This document shows, piece after piece, positions 43,780 to 56,208 of a DNA stretch of 64,000 bases (positions are counted from its first letter, which is position 1; each line of letters begins with the position of its first letter). Where the stretch lies: assembly GCA_907163375.1 (NCBI GenBank), contig CAJQUW010010362.1, forward strand, positions 1-64,000. The letters are read 5' to 3'. The stretch is from Prostheceraeus crozeri (taxonomy: Eukaryota; Platyhelminthes; Polycladida; Euryleptidae). Made by a program: the position numbers and the translations under genes. The notes beneath the pieces are model-generated. The model did no database searches. It was given only the letters and a program-made list of their open reading frames with translations, and was not told the origin of the DNA.

Positions 43780-44707
43780 TCTAGCAGCCATGGATAAGGT
43801 GCACTGCACTTTCCTGCATTTTTGTTCCCTGCAGAAACTCGTGCTGCCGGTCGGACGAGATGATTCAATCACCTAGCTGTCAAGCGTTTAATATTCTTCA
43901 ATCAAGTAAAACAATAGAATTCTTACAAATTGGACCAAAATTCTTTTTATATAGAAAGCACTTCTTCATAAGCAGGGTATTTTAATGCTTCTTCTAAGTA
44001 TATTGTTGAAAATCAGGCACTTATGCAATCATGCACTTTTAAGGGAAGAATTATTGAAAATCAATATTGTGCTTGAATAATAAGTACAGTAAAACTGAGG
44101 CGAGAATGCATCTGCATGTTGTTCACCAAGAGCTTTTCTCCCGACAGTTGTGTTTTCGGCTGAAACATAATCTTTAGGAAGTCCGCGGTCTCCTTTAAAA
44201 TCCAGATAAATAATTCGCAGTTGATTATGTATAGAGAGGAGATGAAGGTCAGCAGGTTCTGGGAGGTCTACAACGATGACACAATTGCATTTGCTTCAGT
44301 TACACTGTCAAATATCACTTTTTCTCGCAAAGTTACTGAATTCAAGTACTTTCAAATACATACAAAATTTCAAGCCGTAGTCGTGGTATTTTCTATCGAC
44401 TCCGATGTGCAACCTCGGCTCCTAAACCTTGATATGTGCACATGCAGCTAATTTTCAAAAATTTTGATAGCAAAGACCATGCAACTTTTTGGGTAATTTA
44501 CGGTTGCAGATTCCAGTATCCTCCCATCACGCAAGGATTTATGACTGCAAGGATTCCACTGTATTTTAAATATGCTACGCATATGTAGCCATATACTCAT
44601 CGAAGGACATCAAATACAACATTCTACGTGATTAAATTATCAACATGAGCTTACTTAAAGGTGGATATTCGGATGGAAGTTCCGAAAGACACATCAAATA
44701 GATTTAC
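43780..44707. other. Host flank, no feature seen
   Basis: Ordinary noncoding sequence to the right of the Polinton insertion. A 76-codon frame at 44221 has no supporting signal. Confidence 0.4.
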
Positions 44708-44920
44708 CAAGAAGCGAAGAAATAAGAATCACGATACATCTTGGGGTGAATTGCTTGGGAGTCACGATGAAGAAAGCAGTAAAAATCCGCCAGTGTATTT
44801 GCTGTGACAATGATGTGTGATAACAGAAGTTTATCAAGATGTGGATGTAAATCGCAAAGTTTCGGTGAAATTTTGTCACTCATCTGTCGGTAAACATGCA
44901 GCAGTTCCTCCACCATAGAC
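44708..44920 (-). CDS. Possible exon of an unrecognised host gene
   Basis: This stretch reads as a coherent helical protein segment (MVEELLHVYRQMSDKI, then LHPHLDKLLLSHIIVTANTL and ADFYCFLHRDSQAIHPKMYR). It is bounded by a good acceptor (attacag before 44920) and a donor (TTG|GTAAAT at 44707), 213 bp, one codon split at each end. I cannot name the family. No matching upstream exon is certain; the frame at about 45230-45408 is a candidate. Confidence 0.4.
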
Positions 44921-45229
44921 CTGTAATCTGGAGATCTGTAATCAGTAGACAATTTCAGCAGTAGACAACTTGTCAATCAAAGTAGAGTTTTCTAGTCTTC
45001 GTCTCATGAGGTGACCTGCTAAAAATCCCCCTCAATGATTTTTGCAGGTGTGTGATGGAATATCGATTTAATGATGATTTGTTGCCGCTCCGCCGTAATT
45101 CAATCTTCTAATGAAACTGTTCACAATTCTAACTTGCACTCTATTTGAGTGTGTAAGTAATTTGCATGTACAGTACATGCAAGAGTAAATTGCCGACATC
45201 AGAATATTTTTCATATTATTCTCATCTTG

Positions 45230-45408
45230 TGCAGAAGGGGAATTCCTAGGTTGCCAACATCTTCGAATATAAAGTTAAACCTTGATTGGACTATCTCCTT
45301 ATAAATTAACGCATTTGCATTTTTCAAAAATCCAGTTTGCAAATCTATGACGAGGTCAATAACTTTCATATCAACGCAATGCTTCTGTTTGAAGATCAAA
45401 CATAGCAT
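45230..45408 (-). CDS. Weak candidate exon
   Basis: After a plausible acceptor (cttcaaacag at about 45409) the frame gives HCVDMKVIDLVIDLQTGFLK and IVQSRFNFIFEDVGNLGIPL. It looks protein-like but has no clear donor; a GT follows CAATCAAG at about 45285. It lies upstream of the 44708-44920 exon on the same strand and could belong to the same gene. Confidence 0.25.
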
Positions 45409-45447
45409 ATTCTTTATAAAACATAACTTTTGCTTTTTCATGCACAA

Positions 45448-47814
45448 AAACTACTTCATCCGAAGTAACTAGTTTGTTCTACAGTAGAATTAATTGAATT
45501 TAGCTCTTATTTAGTTTTTCGTATAGCTGAAGCAGATGCCGGTATCTACATGCAGCTGCTGGATCGAGGCACTCTCGTAATTGGTGGCACTCCCAATAGA
45601 GCACCACTGCAGATATGTTGATGTAGACAAACGATCTAAGCTAATGTTCGGATACAGTAGAATGAACGTCGACTGGTTGCCGTGTAGGTGGATCAGTTGT
45701 TTAACTTTCTAGTTTACTTGTGCACGAATCCTGGCAAGACGAATTGTGGTCTTGGGAAAATTCCATGTTAGCGTGCATTTGGATTTAATTTGTGTCATAT
45801 CTATGATGACCATGCAAAAAGAAGTTTCACACAAATCAAGGAATTCCATAATCAATAATCTCAAAATATCATAAACAATTTATCATTCCATATAGGAATT
45901 AAGTCGATTACAAGCCCCACACTGAAATTTTGAACAGTGTAGTTTTTTGGTGTTATCAATGGATATTATTGGAATCAATGAACATTTAAAAAAGGAAGAT
46001 CGATTACATGCCAAAAATGAGCATGTCGATCAAAACACGGACAATTCAGTAGTGTCAAGATAAAACTACAGTGCTTATTTTACCGATAACGTCATGGGTG
46101 ATTCACCAAGTTGAGCAAATAATACTGTTTTTGTTCTCACCTTCATATTCAAGCATGTGCTCACGACTGCGTAGCTTAGAAAATGACTTCATTTGTCACT
46201 AAGTCTCTGTTTTTACTGTCGGTAGGACCTAAATGTCAGCGATTTAAATGTCAAACAAGCTGCTGATTGAATTTAATTGTAAGCTACACTCACGCTTATT
46301 ATACTGAAATCAGGCGTTAATACACAGACGATTGCAATCTGCATGCCGACGAATTCTATGGAAACGAATTTTCACATTCGGAAAATATAAGATAGTTCTA
46401 GTTCACTAGTGCACACAGAATAGGGAGTTGTCCACAGGCTTAAACTATTGCCAATCATAGACCTACTTAGACCCATTTCGTCCTACAATAACTCTTCAGA
46501 AGTGGATTGCATCAATAATATATCCTGTCATGGAATTTAATAGTGATTGAATTGTTTAAGTTTGGATGTCTTTCGATCCTAGGCTAAGGTGAACTTTCAC
46601 TCCGTAACCTTTTATGATAATTAGCAGCAGACAATATAGCCAGGATAAATACCCACTGAGGAGCCTGTTGCAGTCCATCATCAGCTTGTTCAGAGATTCT
46701 AGATGTCATAAGCTAGTTTGAGGTTTGCGAGCCGCATTGATGGGTCCTTGCGGAACGAAACGCAACGTCTACGGCTGCCAATAAATTTAGTACTTGCATT
46801 AAAACGTTCAAGTCTGTGGATATTTTTCTATCCAATTGTCTTATTCATAAAGTTAATGGAAAAATTATCTTGATGGATATAGCCAATGTTGTACGCGTCA
46901 TGTCAATGAAAATAATTGCAAAAGTAATTGATGCCGCCGCGAGCGTCAGCGTCAAGCAATCCTGAAATTGACGACACTAGCGTCAGCGTCGATTCTTAGC
47001 GTCAATTTTTTGTCATACGTTATCATTGATTTTGAAAGTCAAACGGTAAATAGAAATTGTCGCTACGAACATACTTTTAGTAGCACTCACCTATAGACAC
47101 TCCAGGAGCAGAAAAATATCGTCGACGGGCGGTTGGGCGAATTACTGATAAAAGTGAAAGTAAGCGGGACCAATCACTGAAAAGCCTGTAGGCGAACTGT
47201 CGATTCAGACACAGTCGATGCGATTTTCCACACTGAACAAATTCATTCTATGTCATTCTATTTCATTCAACCAGAGTTTCAGTTATCTCAAAATGTCACG
47301 AAACCCACAAGATAAAATTTCGTGTGATCATCATAATTTAATTCAATGCTACATAATTGACATTTGCAGATGCAAAAAATGGAATGCACCAAATTAAAAA
47401 GACAAGTCTATATTTTCATAATCATCACCCAGTGACGTATAGTTACAGTAAAACGATGCGTGCAAACAAAGTTGAAGTTTTAAGGTTGGCATCTGTAATT
47501 CAAGATTTATTACAAACAGGATTTCAAAAATTAATTGAATTTAAAATAATTAGAACTTATTGGTTGAAAAATCCAATTCCAATCAAATTAATTTGCTTCG
47601 TTAAATCTCTAATTTAATTTAGTCAATTGGTCAAACTTCCAATCTCAATTATTTGTTTTTTCTGATCAATAGAACTGCAAACTCTTTTATTTTCACCGCC
47701 ACTGTTGTCGACATGATCGTAGTTTAAACTTTCTCCTCTCTTCTGTCACTGTAATCATGAGGGTTATTGCACAATCGACTAGAAAACAAAGCTCTTTCAC
47801 ATGAAGCAGTCACA
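45448..47814. other. Noncoding, nothing recognised
   Basis: About 2.4 kb with no frame that shows family features. The words gcgtcagcgtc recur near 46940-47010. Confidence 0.4.
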
Positions 47815-48199
47815 CTGTGAATGCATGGATTACACCCTGAAGTTTGCGCATTTATACCTCTTTGAATAAATAAGGTGAAGTTAACATTGAACTGTGAATG
47901 CATGGATTACACCCTGAAGTTTGCGCATTTATACCTCTTTGAATAAATAAGGTGAAGTTAACATTGAACTGTGAATGCATGGATTACACCCTGAAGTTTG
48001 CGCATTTATACCTCTTTGAATAAATAAGGTGAAGTTAACATTGAACTGTGAATGCATGGATTACACCCTGAAGTTTGCGCATTTATACCTCTTTGAATAA
48101 ATAAGGTGAAGTTAACATTGAACTGTGAATGCATGGATTACACCCTGAAGTTTGCGCATTTATACCTCTTTGAATAAATAAGGTGAAGTAAACATTGCA
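47815..48199. repeat. 77-bp tandem repeat, five copies
   Basis: Five nearly identical 77-bp units start at 47815, 47892, 47969, 48046 and 48123 with ctgtgaatgcatggattaca. The last unit ends with a small change (gaagtaaacattgc). Confidence 0.95.
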
Positions 48200-51100
48200 T
48201 CATTATCATTTTTGAAAATTGTGAATTTAAACTAGTAATGAATCGGTTTGTTCATTTTTCTTTTGTCAATGTATAGACTACATGCATGTGACCTAGATTT
48301 TTCAGTAATCATTTATCGCAAAAAATGTTCGCGTGTACATGACAGCGACGTAGCCGAGAGGCATTGAAGAGAACATTATTGTTTTGAATTTCACTCAGAG
48401 CTGACCTCTATCCCTAAGAAATATAGGGTTGAAATATTTTAGACCCACCAATGCTCGAAGATAAAGTATGTTCATTATTATATCATACTATGATGTTATA
48501 TATGTACATGTATATACAGATCACATGTACGCACATGTAACTGTGTAGATTGTTGCATTGTTGGCAGAACTCGCAGGCATTGGCGACGCGAATTACAGAA
48601 CATAATTGCGCCGTTGACTCGTGGCCGAACTGGGAAAGCTTGACATCTGTGACTCAAGCGGCAAGTCCATGAATCATTATTCCTCTATTAACAAACAGGA
48701 GATTTTACGTAAATGGTATAAGTGTCTACTTCGAGCTGCAAGAATGTTACAAAATATTCAATGATATTATACAGTTATGGGATAATCAACTAAGTTAATG
48801 ATAGCGTGTGCTATCGATCAGGTAACTATGCTTATCTGATAACGATGCCGTCGATCAGTATATATTTTATTTCAAACTCCGGAGTAACAACGAGTGTGAT
48901 GATTCATAACGTCAATTTGATAAAGCAGTAGCTATTACACTGAGCCGGTGCAATAGTGTCTTGACATTAACCACGACTCTCATTTTTCAGCTATAGCCTA
49001 TAAGAGACTCCATATAACTCAATGTAGCAAGAAATATGCATATTTGTCTTGCTTTGCTTTACTTGGTGTTGCTTCGTCTTTCAAGCTATTTTCTTGAGAA
49101 ATTTGGAGATTTTTTTAAGCGAAGCAAACTTATTTCCATCTATAAGTGACCTCAAGACTCCCAATAAAAAAAGCTACTTTTTTGTGGATAATGTACTTGC
49201 GTGTTTTGCTTGTTTATGCGGCGATCAATATCACCGCTTCAGCTGGTGTAATAGCCGCGAGACCAAAATTGTACCGGCCCAGCTACTGTAGGCTACTAAT
49301 TGCCACTGCCATTAAAAATCCAAATGACCAGATATTCACCCAAAGATTGTATAAACGCAAAAATAAATCGTTTTGTTACGTAAACTCCTGCCCGTCGTCA
49401 TCATCATTCAAAAAACTACTTTTAATCGGCACCAAAAGTCTGTCACTTATTCTGTCATTATCTATTCCATGATATGCCTCCTCTTTAACGCCAATATTTA
49501 CTCGTCAAGAATATCCCTCTCTAGGTTCACCGAAGCTCGTTTATTCTATAACTCCTTCAAGAGATCTAGTTAACTTTCATCTTGGTACCATCTCGTTGTT
49601 CTTTCTCTTCGATAGCTTTCATTTCCTCCAGGGCCAAGTGCCTCTTTTTACCGGAACTTCGACAATAGGATAGAACTTCCTTCGTGTTTGTCACATTCAG
49701 GGGTCCTCCAGCTTGTCAAATTGATTTGTGATTGATTGTGATTTGTTGTTGTGATGGATCAGATTGATTAACGTGCAAAATTACCAGACATAATCTTGGT
49801 GAATCGACCAATATCTCCTAAATGTAAAAAAATCTTGTATTGGAAGTAATAGTAGGATTTAAGTGGTACAATTTTCAAAAAGTAGCACGAAAGTAGTGCA
49901 AGTAGTACACTCGCGCGAAAGTAGTACATCATAGTAGAAGCCGTATATGTTAGAAACCCTGAATTATAAATATCATTTCTGTTCAAAAACTAACTGAACT
50001 TTAACTGGAAAAATACTAATTGTTATGAAACAATAACATTAATAATACTGAAATATTAAAAGAAAGATGTGTCTATTCATTTTAGACATGATAAGTCAAG
50101 TTCTGAGAAAATTGTTCTCAATTTCTTCATACACACTATAGAATCAGACTGAAATTTAGGATTACCAATTTGATAGGACTAGTTACCTGTTTCGCTATAC
50201 TCGACATAAATCGTTGTGTGCAGTTGTGGAGTCAGTGATTGAATAATTGCTCCTATAGCACCAGAGTGGAGCTTTTCAACTCCGATATGAATGCACTGAC
50301 CTCCATGAACAACACACAGCAAAAGCAGAATCAGCGTAATTTTGAATTAACATATTTTAACAGTAATGCAAGTCACCTATGACAAAATTACAAAAAGCCT
50401 ATACGCCATGCTCAATAATCTGGATTTGGTGCAGGTTAGCCTAGGCTATCTAACAATACTGCACAAGCATAGTGATAAGTTACATTTAGATAATATTAAT
50501 ACAAGCACCTGGTTTGATGTAGGCCTACATGTTTACTTGAAAAATGCGCTTTGATGATGTTAGGGATCATTGATTTAGATGGCTGCATTGTGTGACATTT
50601 TCATGAATATGATATGCATCAAAAATATCTGATCTTGGAATTAGTTCTTACTCCAGCAAACCAACCCAGTTAAGATCACTCTTCCAAACGGGTAGATATG
50701 TTAACTGAAATATTGTGTACAATCAGTTTTAACCAACGGAATTCACTCTAGGACATTATTTGGACACTCCAAGTCATTGTTGCTTGACGGTAGAGGGTGA
50801 CGTCTAGTGAAATATATCGCTCGATTAAAAAGCTCAAGTATGATTCATGATAAGAATTGTAAGTCCATGGCAATGTGAATTATAATTTTGATACTTGCGA
50901 AAATATCACTGCTTATTAATGAAGAAATCGTGAAGAATTAAAAATGAATTTCATTCTAGTTAAGTAGATTAAAAGAACAATACCGGTACGTAACTATTAG
51001 TCAATAGCGGAACTATATGCAATGATTATGTATGTGAATCTATATGTATTGTTTCGTTATGTTGTTTCGAATCACTTATTTCTTCTTAATTAATTTTGTC

Positions 51101-51346
51101 TGGTTGGTCTCCCTGATGTTTTGAATGAGTAATGCCTGTTGAGTTTCTTGGCTTGTCCGTCTTTCCTTGTCCTTTGCTGTCCCTCTGTATTGCATCACCG
51201 ACTTGCCACGCAGTTTCAGTTCCGTAACTTAGCGTGGGCCGCTCGTGAATGGCTCCCCTGCTTGCTCGCACGCGCACAGTCCTCAGCCCTATAATCAGTT
51301 TGATATTCCCAATCAAACTAACATTGTGATCTCCGCCGACCGAACG
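48200..51346. other. Noncoding, nothing recognised
   Basis: About 3.1 kb without a supported gene. Frames of 60-108 codons around 49050-49570 lack family features and splice support. The GC-richer part from about 51160 to 51346 may be leader or LTR sequence of the BEL/Pao element that follows, but no LTR pair is seen. Confidence 0.4.
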
Positions 51347-51742
51347 GGCAGCGCAACAAATCCGAATTGTGTATGAAACCTATTTGAGAAATACTATTGA
51401 AATACAAGAGAATCACGATTCACGACACGAATTGTTGCCTTTTAATCCTATTTACTCGTGGGATAATAGAACATCATTCGAATTTGTTGCGCTGCCCGGT
51501 TTGCTGCTACTGACGATGAAATCCTTTGCCATCAATTTCAATTCTAGGAACTTTTGATGACATTCCTCGATAAATACTGCAATGCCTACTATCTGCTCGA
51601 AAGTCGCCACGAGGAGTACACAAATCTACTCGAAGATGACGAGTTCGAGGAAGAGGAGAAATTTATCGAGGAATGTCATCAAAAGTTCCTAGAATTGAAA
51701 TTGATGGCAAAGGATTTCATCGTCAGTAGCAGCAAACCGAAG
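51347..51742. repeat. Nested foldbacks at the BEL/Pao 5' edge
   Basis: Two inverted repeats lie here. gggcagcgcaacaaatccg (51347-51366) is matched in reverse at about 51481-51500. A longer arm, 51501-51583, is the reverse complement of 51661-51742, part of the gag coding sequence, with a spacer of about 78 bp. The antisense 62-codon frame at 51369 is a product of this. Confidence 0.85.
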
Positions 51743-54058
51743 GAAGGTGATACCGAAATAACCGCGAAATCATCTGCAGCAACTGGTTCATCGAAGATGG
51801 AGACACCAAGCAGTGACCTTAAATCCGAATCTGACGACCATTCGGAACAGGTGAGCAAGTCAGTGATGCAATCTGTCCCCACTTACAGTAAAATGGAGGT
51901 TTCGAAACCTAGTTTACCCTCTCTCTCTGGTGACGTGCGTGAATTCTTTGAATTTAGGTCAGATTTTAAACACCTTGTCGAGAGTCATGTCTGTAAGCGA
52001 GATGCTGTGACTATGTTGAGGTCTTGCCTTCTTGGCAAACCGCTAGATATGGTGAGGGGTCTAGGTCAAGACTATGATACTATGTGGGACACTTTAGAGA
52101 CTGCGTATGGGAATCCAAGGTTCATCTCTGACGCGATTACTAATGACATAGTCAAATTCAAACCATTATCTGAAGGAGAAGACTCTCGTTTTTGTGATTT
52201 AGCCCAGCTTGTCAGAAGGTGTTTTAACTTACTCAAGGAAATTGGTAGAACAGAAGATATGGACAATAATTACGTCATTGCTCTTTTGGAGCAGAGAATG
52301 ACTAGCGAAGATAAAAAGATTTGGTCGAGACATTTAGAACATGAGAGAAAAGAGCCTACTTTATCAAATCTTCTCGAATGGATGAGCGTAGAGATGAGAT
52401 TGCGTCTCAGGGCAGTGTCTGCTGTAAGGTCTACCGCTCGTCCTTCAAAGCCTCAAGTCAACCAAGTTGTTTTGAATAGCCATGCAGAGAAAAGTCATAA
52501 ATGTTGGATATGTAATACTAACTCACATGTCATAGCTCAATGCCCTACTTTCATCAACAATTCTGTTAAAGAAAGATACGAGTTATTGAAGGAAAACAGA
52601 TGTTGTTTCAGTTGTTTGAAGAAAGCGGGAAGAAGTCATCGCGCCCATACTTGCTACCATAAACAGGAATGCTCTGAGATACGAAACGGTGTGACCTGTA
52701 AGAAGTATCACCATAAATTATTGCACTCAGATCCTGTCAACTCTGTCGGGATGGCATCGACTCAGAGCCGCAACAACCTTTTACCTGTAGCAACTCTCGA
52801 GATTAAAGGGAAAGAAACTCGCAGCAAGTCCTGCAATATTATGTTGGATTCAGGCGCGCAAGTGTCACTGATAAGAAACGCGGTAGCTCAAGAATTAAAT
52901 CTGTCAGGAAATAATGTCAGCATATCTATACTGAAAGTAGGCGGCGCAGAAGAAGAAATAGTATCAAGGGTGTACGAATTATCAGTTGTTTCCCCTAGAA
53001 GCGGTCATAACTATCTCGTCAAGGTAATTGGAATTGATGAAATTAATGACACCTATACGCAGATGATCGACACCGATTGTTTGAGTCGTGAGTTAGGAAT
53101 CAAAGGAACTGTTCTTCCCAGGTGTTCTGGCGTCATTGATGTTTTGATAGGGATAGATCATGAGAAATTGCACTGTGGAGAGTCAGTTGAACTGAATAAT
53201 TTGGTTGGTAGAAATACTCCAATGGGATGGATATTTTTCGGAGGATCGAGTGAAAGCAAAGGTCAGCACTCCCTCATGTATGTCTCCCTCTCTAAACCTG
53301 TTGAGATAACCGACTTCTGGACTACGGAAGGTATGGGAGTCTCGTCTCCAAATTGCCGGTGCTCCCAGAATGAGCAAGACCAGGTGAATAGTACAGAAAT
53401 GAACAATTTATGTAGTAAGACACATAATCAGTGGACAATGGAGTATCCTTGGATAAAGAATCCTGAGCTCCTTCCAGACAATAGAGTTCAAGCTGAGAGA
53501 TTACTCCACGTCAGAGAAAAACAACTACAGAAGTCACCCGCTCTAGCAAATTCCTACGATGAGCAAATAAAGGAAATGGTTAGCTTGAAGTTCGCCAGAA
53601 AGCTAACAGCAGATGAAGTTGAAACCTACGAGGGGCCTCATTTGCCTCATCATGGTGTGCTGAAGGAGAGCAAAAGCACCCCTATAAGATTGGTGTTCAA
53701 TTCATCTATCACATTTAACGGTCATTCTCTAAACGATTATTGGGAGAAAGGCCCCGACCTGTTCAATGATTTGCTTGGGGTTCCGCTGAGGTTTAGAGAG
53801 AATAGTGTCGCACTGGTAGGTGATATATCAAAAATGTACCACAGAATCCGATTAACAGTGAAAGATCAGCATGTGCATAGATTCTTATGGCGAAATATGA
53901 ACCTCCAGAAAGTGCCCGATACGTATGTCATGAATGTACTTACATTCGGCGATAAACCTGCGCCTGCCATGGCAATGACAGCTTTGAGAAAAACAGCTGA
54001 TGAAAGACAAGGTGACCTACCTGAAGCAGCCAATACAATTCGTCTGAGTAGTAAGTAA
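51554..54058 (+). pseudogene. BEL/Pao gag-pol, truncated inside RT
   Basis: The 834-codon frame has a gag-like region (DUF1759 type, residues about 115-290), a zinc knuckle C317-X2-C320-X4-H325-X4-C330 (CWICNTNSHVIAQC), more Cys/His-rich sequence to about 385, an aspartic protease with LDSGAQVSLI at 431-440, and the start of a BEL/Pao reverse transcriptase (TPIRLVFNSS, VGDISKMYHRIRL, LTFGDKPAPAMAMTAL). It stops at 54058 before the YxDD motif, so the rest of RT, RNase H and integrase are missing. The first ~10 codons lie in an inverted-repeat arm, so the true gag start is lost. No LTRs are identifiable. It is a dead fragment, though one intact frame suggests it is young. Confidence 0.88.
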
Positions 54059-54351
54059 AACTCCACTTCTGGACCGCGCAAGATGGCCGCCGTCGCTGAC
54101 GTCCCCGCCCCCCTCTGGAACGGCAGAGTGTCGTGGTCGGCCGCCGTGGTGCTTTGAGTCAGACGTCCCTCCCCCTCTGGAACGACAGAGTGTCGTGGTG
54201 TGCCGGCCACGTGCGTCCGTCAGGTTCGCTGACGTCCCCCCCCTCTGGCCGACCGTCGTATAGCGCGCGGTGATGTGGTGTCTAGGTTGGCGTGGTGTGC
54301 CGGCCAGGTTGGCGTGGTGTGCCGGCCAGGTTGGGAGGGTGGACTGTCGTA
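54059..54351. other. GC-rich sequence with local duplications
   Basis: Words such as ctctggaacggcagagtgtc and gcgtggtgtgccggccaggt are repeated two or three times. No gene is seen. Confidence 0.6.
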
Positions 54352-55195
54352 GCTCACCTGAAAAAATCCTGTGTCAGAGTGGCTTTGTATGGGTAAAATT
54401 TTGAAAATTTTCCAAAGTGTGGAATTTTGACCTGGGACCGTCACCAAAACATTTTTCATCAAATTTCACTGACCCCCCCCCCCCGACAGCAATCTTCTAA
54501 CTTTGGTTCTAGTGAACGGATTTTGTCTTACAGCTACTCGTTTGAAAGAGGAGAAAAAACTGCTCGACCCCATTTTTGCCGCGAGTCAATCGGACCAGCC
54601 GTTCAAAAGTTAGAGCTGTTACAAGATTTTAGGTCGGAGCTCGCTCACCTGAAAAAATCCTAAGTGTCAGAGTGGCTTTGTATGGGTAAAATTTTGAAAA
54701 TTTTCCAAAGTGTGGAATTTCGACCTGGGACCGTCACCAAAACATTTTTCATCAAATTTCACGGACCTCCCCCCCTCTGGACAGCTCGCTTCGATCTTGG
54801 CTTCTAGTGGACGGATTTTGTCGTGCAATAGCTCGTTTGAAAGCTAAGAGTGAGACAAATTCAGTGAAAGAAACGGCTTGTTCATATCTGTCTTCGTTCA
54901 AAAGTTAGAGCTGTTACAAGATTTTAGGTCGGAGCTCACCTGAAAAAATTCTAAGTGTCAGAGTGGCTTTGTATGGGTAAAATTTTGAAAATTTTTCAAA
55001 GTGTGGAATTTCGACATGGGACCTTTACCAAAACATTTTTTATCAAATTTCTCTGAACGAGGGGGGGAGGGGGGTCCGTGAAATTTGATGAAAAATGTTT
55101 TGGGTAAAGGTCCCAGGTCGAAATTCGGAAGTTTTAAATTTTTCAAAATTTTCACCACACTGGAGCTCTCACACTTAGGAATTTTTTCACTTGTG
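54352..55195. repeat. 291-bp tandem repeat with inverted last copy
   Basis: Units begin gctcacctgaaaaaatc at 54352, 54643 and 54934 (period 291). The third is cut at about 55062 and followed by a partial copy in reverse orientation (about 55066-55195), so the array ends in a foldback around a C/G run. Confidence 0.9.
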
Positions 55196-55361
55196 GCATG
55201 TTACATGGACATGTGCTGACGGACCAACTTCCCGTGGTCATATGAGAATGGTTCAGGTGTCATATGATAGAGAATGATGAGACAAATCGTTTGCAACAAA
55301 CCGCATGTCGCTACGATGAATACTTTCGGAGATAGAGCCATTTTAAGTTTTCTTCCGAGAA
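55196..55361. other. Upstream region of the ribozyme locus
   Basis: No repeats or genes seen; it precedes the TATA box at 55362 and may contain promoter elements. Confidence 0.3.
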
Positions 55362-55400
55362 TATATATAAACCCCCGACAACGTAAGTCTGATCACTTCA
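55362..55400 (+). promoter_or_regulatory. TATA box and initiator, gene 1
   Basis: tatatataaa at about 55362-55371 lies ~30 bp before gatcacttc (55391-55399), an initiator-like site. A short first exon would then end at GAG|GTAAGC (55412/55413). Confidence 0.6.
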
Positions 55401-55412
55401 TCGAAAGACGAG

Positions 55413-56188
55413 GTAAGCGACGGTCGTCGCTCTGAGCTCCCGATATCGGGTGTTTCAAAGGACTCTATCTTTTGAAGTAGGCAAGCATAGTTTTAATATG
55501 TAGACTAAGGTTTTCAAGTATGCTGAGTTCAAATCTGCTATCAGATTTGAAATTTAACTCAGTCAAAGGCAGCTTTGAGGGGTTAGATCCCAGCTACTGA
55601 TCACTACTTTTGACTCGGCGTTCCTGTTACCACTTCGGGGCAGTGACAATGATGTCTTCAGCTGTAAAGAGCGGGTATCGGGGAAGATCTCTCACTTCCC
55701 TAGTGATCAGTACAAGGCCTTCGGGCTGTCGACGGGATCGAGTGCCACTCACTACACTCAAATCTATCATTCCTCACTAAGTGTTGATATTATGTTGAAT
55801 GTTGACTAAGTTGAATGTTGAATGTTGAATAAGTGTTGAATGATAACATTATGTTTTAGGCCGTATGCTACATTCAAATCTGCTATCAGATTTGAAATTT
55901 AACTCAGTCTAAGGCAGCTTTGAGGGGTTAGATCCCAGCTACTGATCACTACCTTTGACTCGGCGTTGCTGTTACCACTTTGGGTCAGTGACAATGATGT
56001 CTTCAGCTGTAAAGAGCGGGTATCGGGGAAGATCTCTCACTTCCCTAGTGATCAGTACAAGGTCTTCAGGCTGTCGACGGGATCGAGTGCCACTCACTAC
56101 ACTCAAATCTATCATTCCTCACTAAGTGTTATGCTTTAGTCTGTATACTACATGATTCCAAACTTATACAAATTTCATTATCTTACAG
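55413..56188 (+). other. Predicted 5' UTR intron of gene 1
   Basis: The donor AG|GTAAGC at 55413 and the acceptor tatcttacag ending at 56188 frame a 776-bp intron. Exon 2 would begin at 56189, 20 nt before the ATG. The intron contains the two 258-bp repeats. Confidence 0.5.
55528..56130 (+). repeat. Two 258-bp repeats, possible structured RNA
   Basis: Copies at 55528-55785 and 55873-56130 have equal length and a few differences. Each can form an AAATCTG/CAGATTT hairpin at its start, then nested pairings: GATCCC with GGGATC (55586-55591 and 55734-55739 in copy one) enclosing TACTGATCACTA with TAGTGATCAGTA (55595-55606 and 55701-55712). A small GCC-TTCG-GGC hairpin becomes GTC-TTCA-GGC in copy two, still pairable. 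The spacer is rich in ttgaatgttg repeats. Confidence 0.7.
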
Positions 56189-56208
56189 TTAACGATAAAA
56201 TCGCAGCC

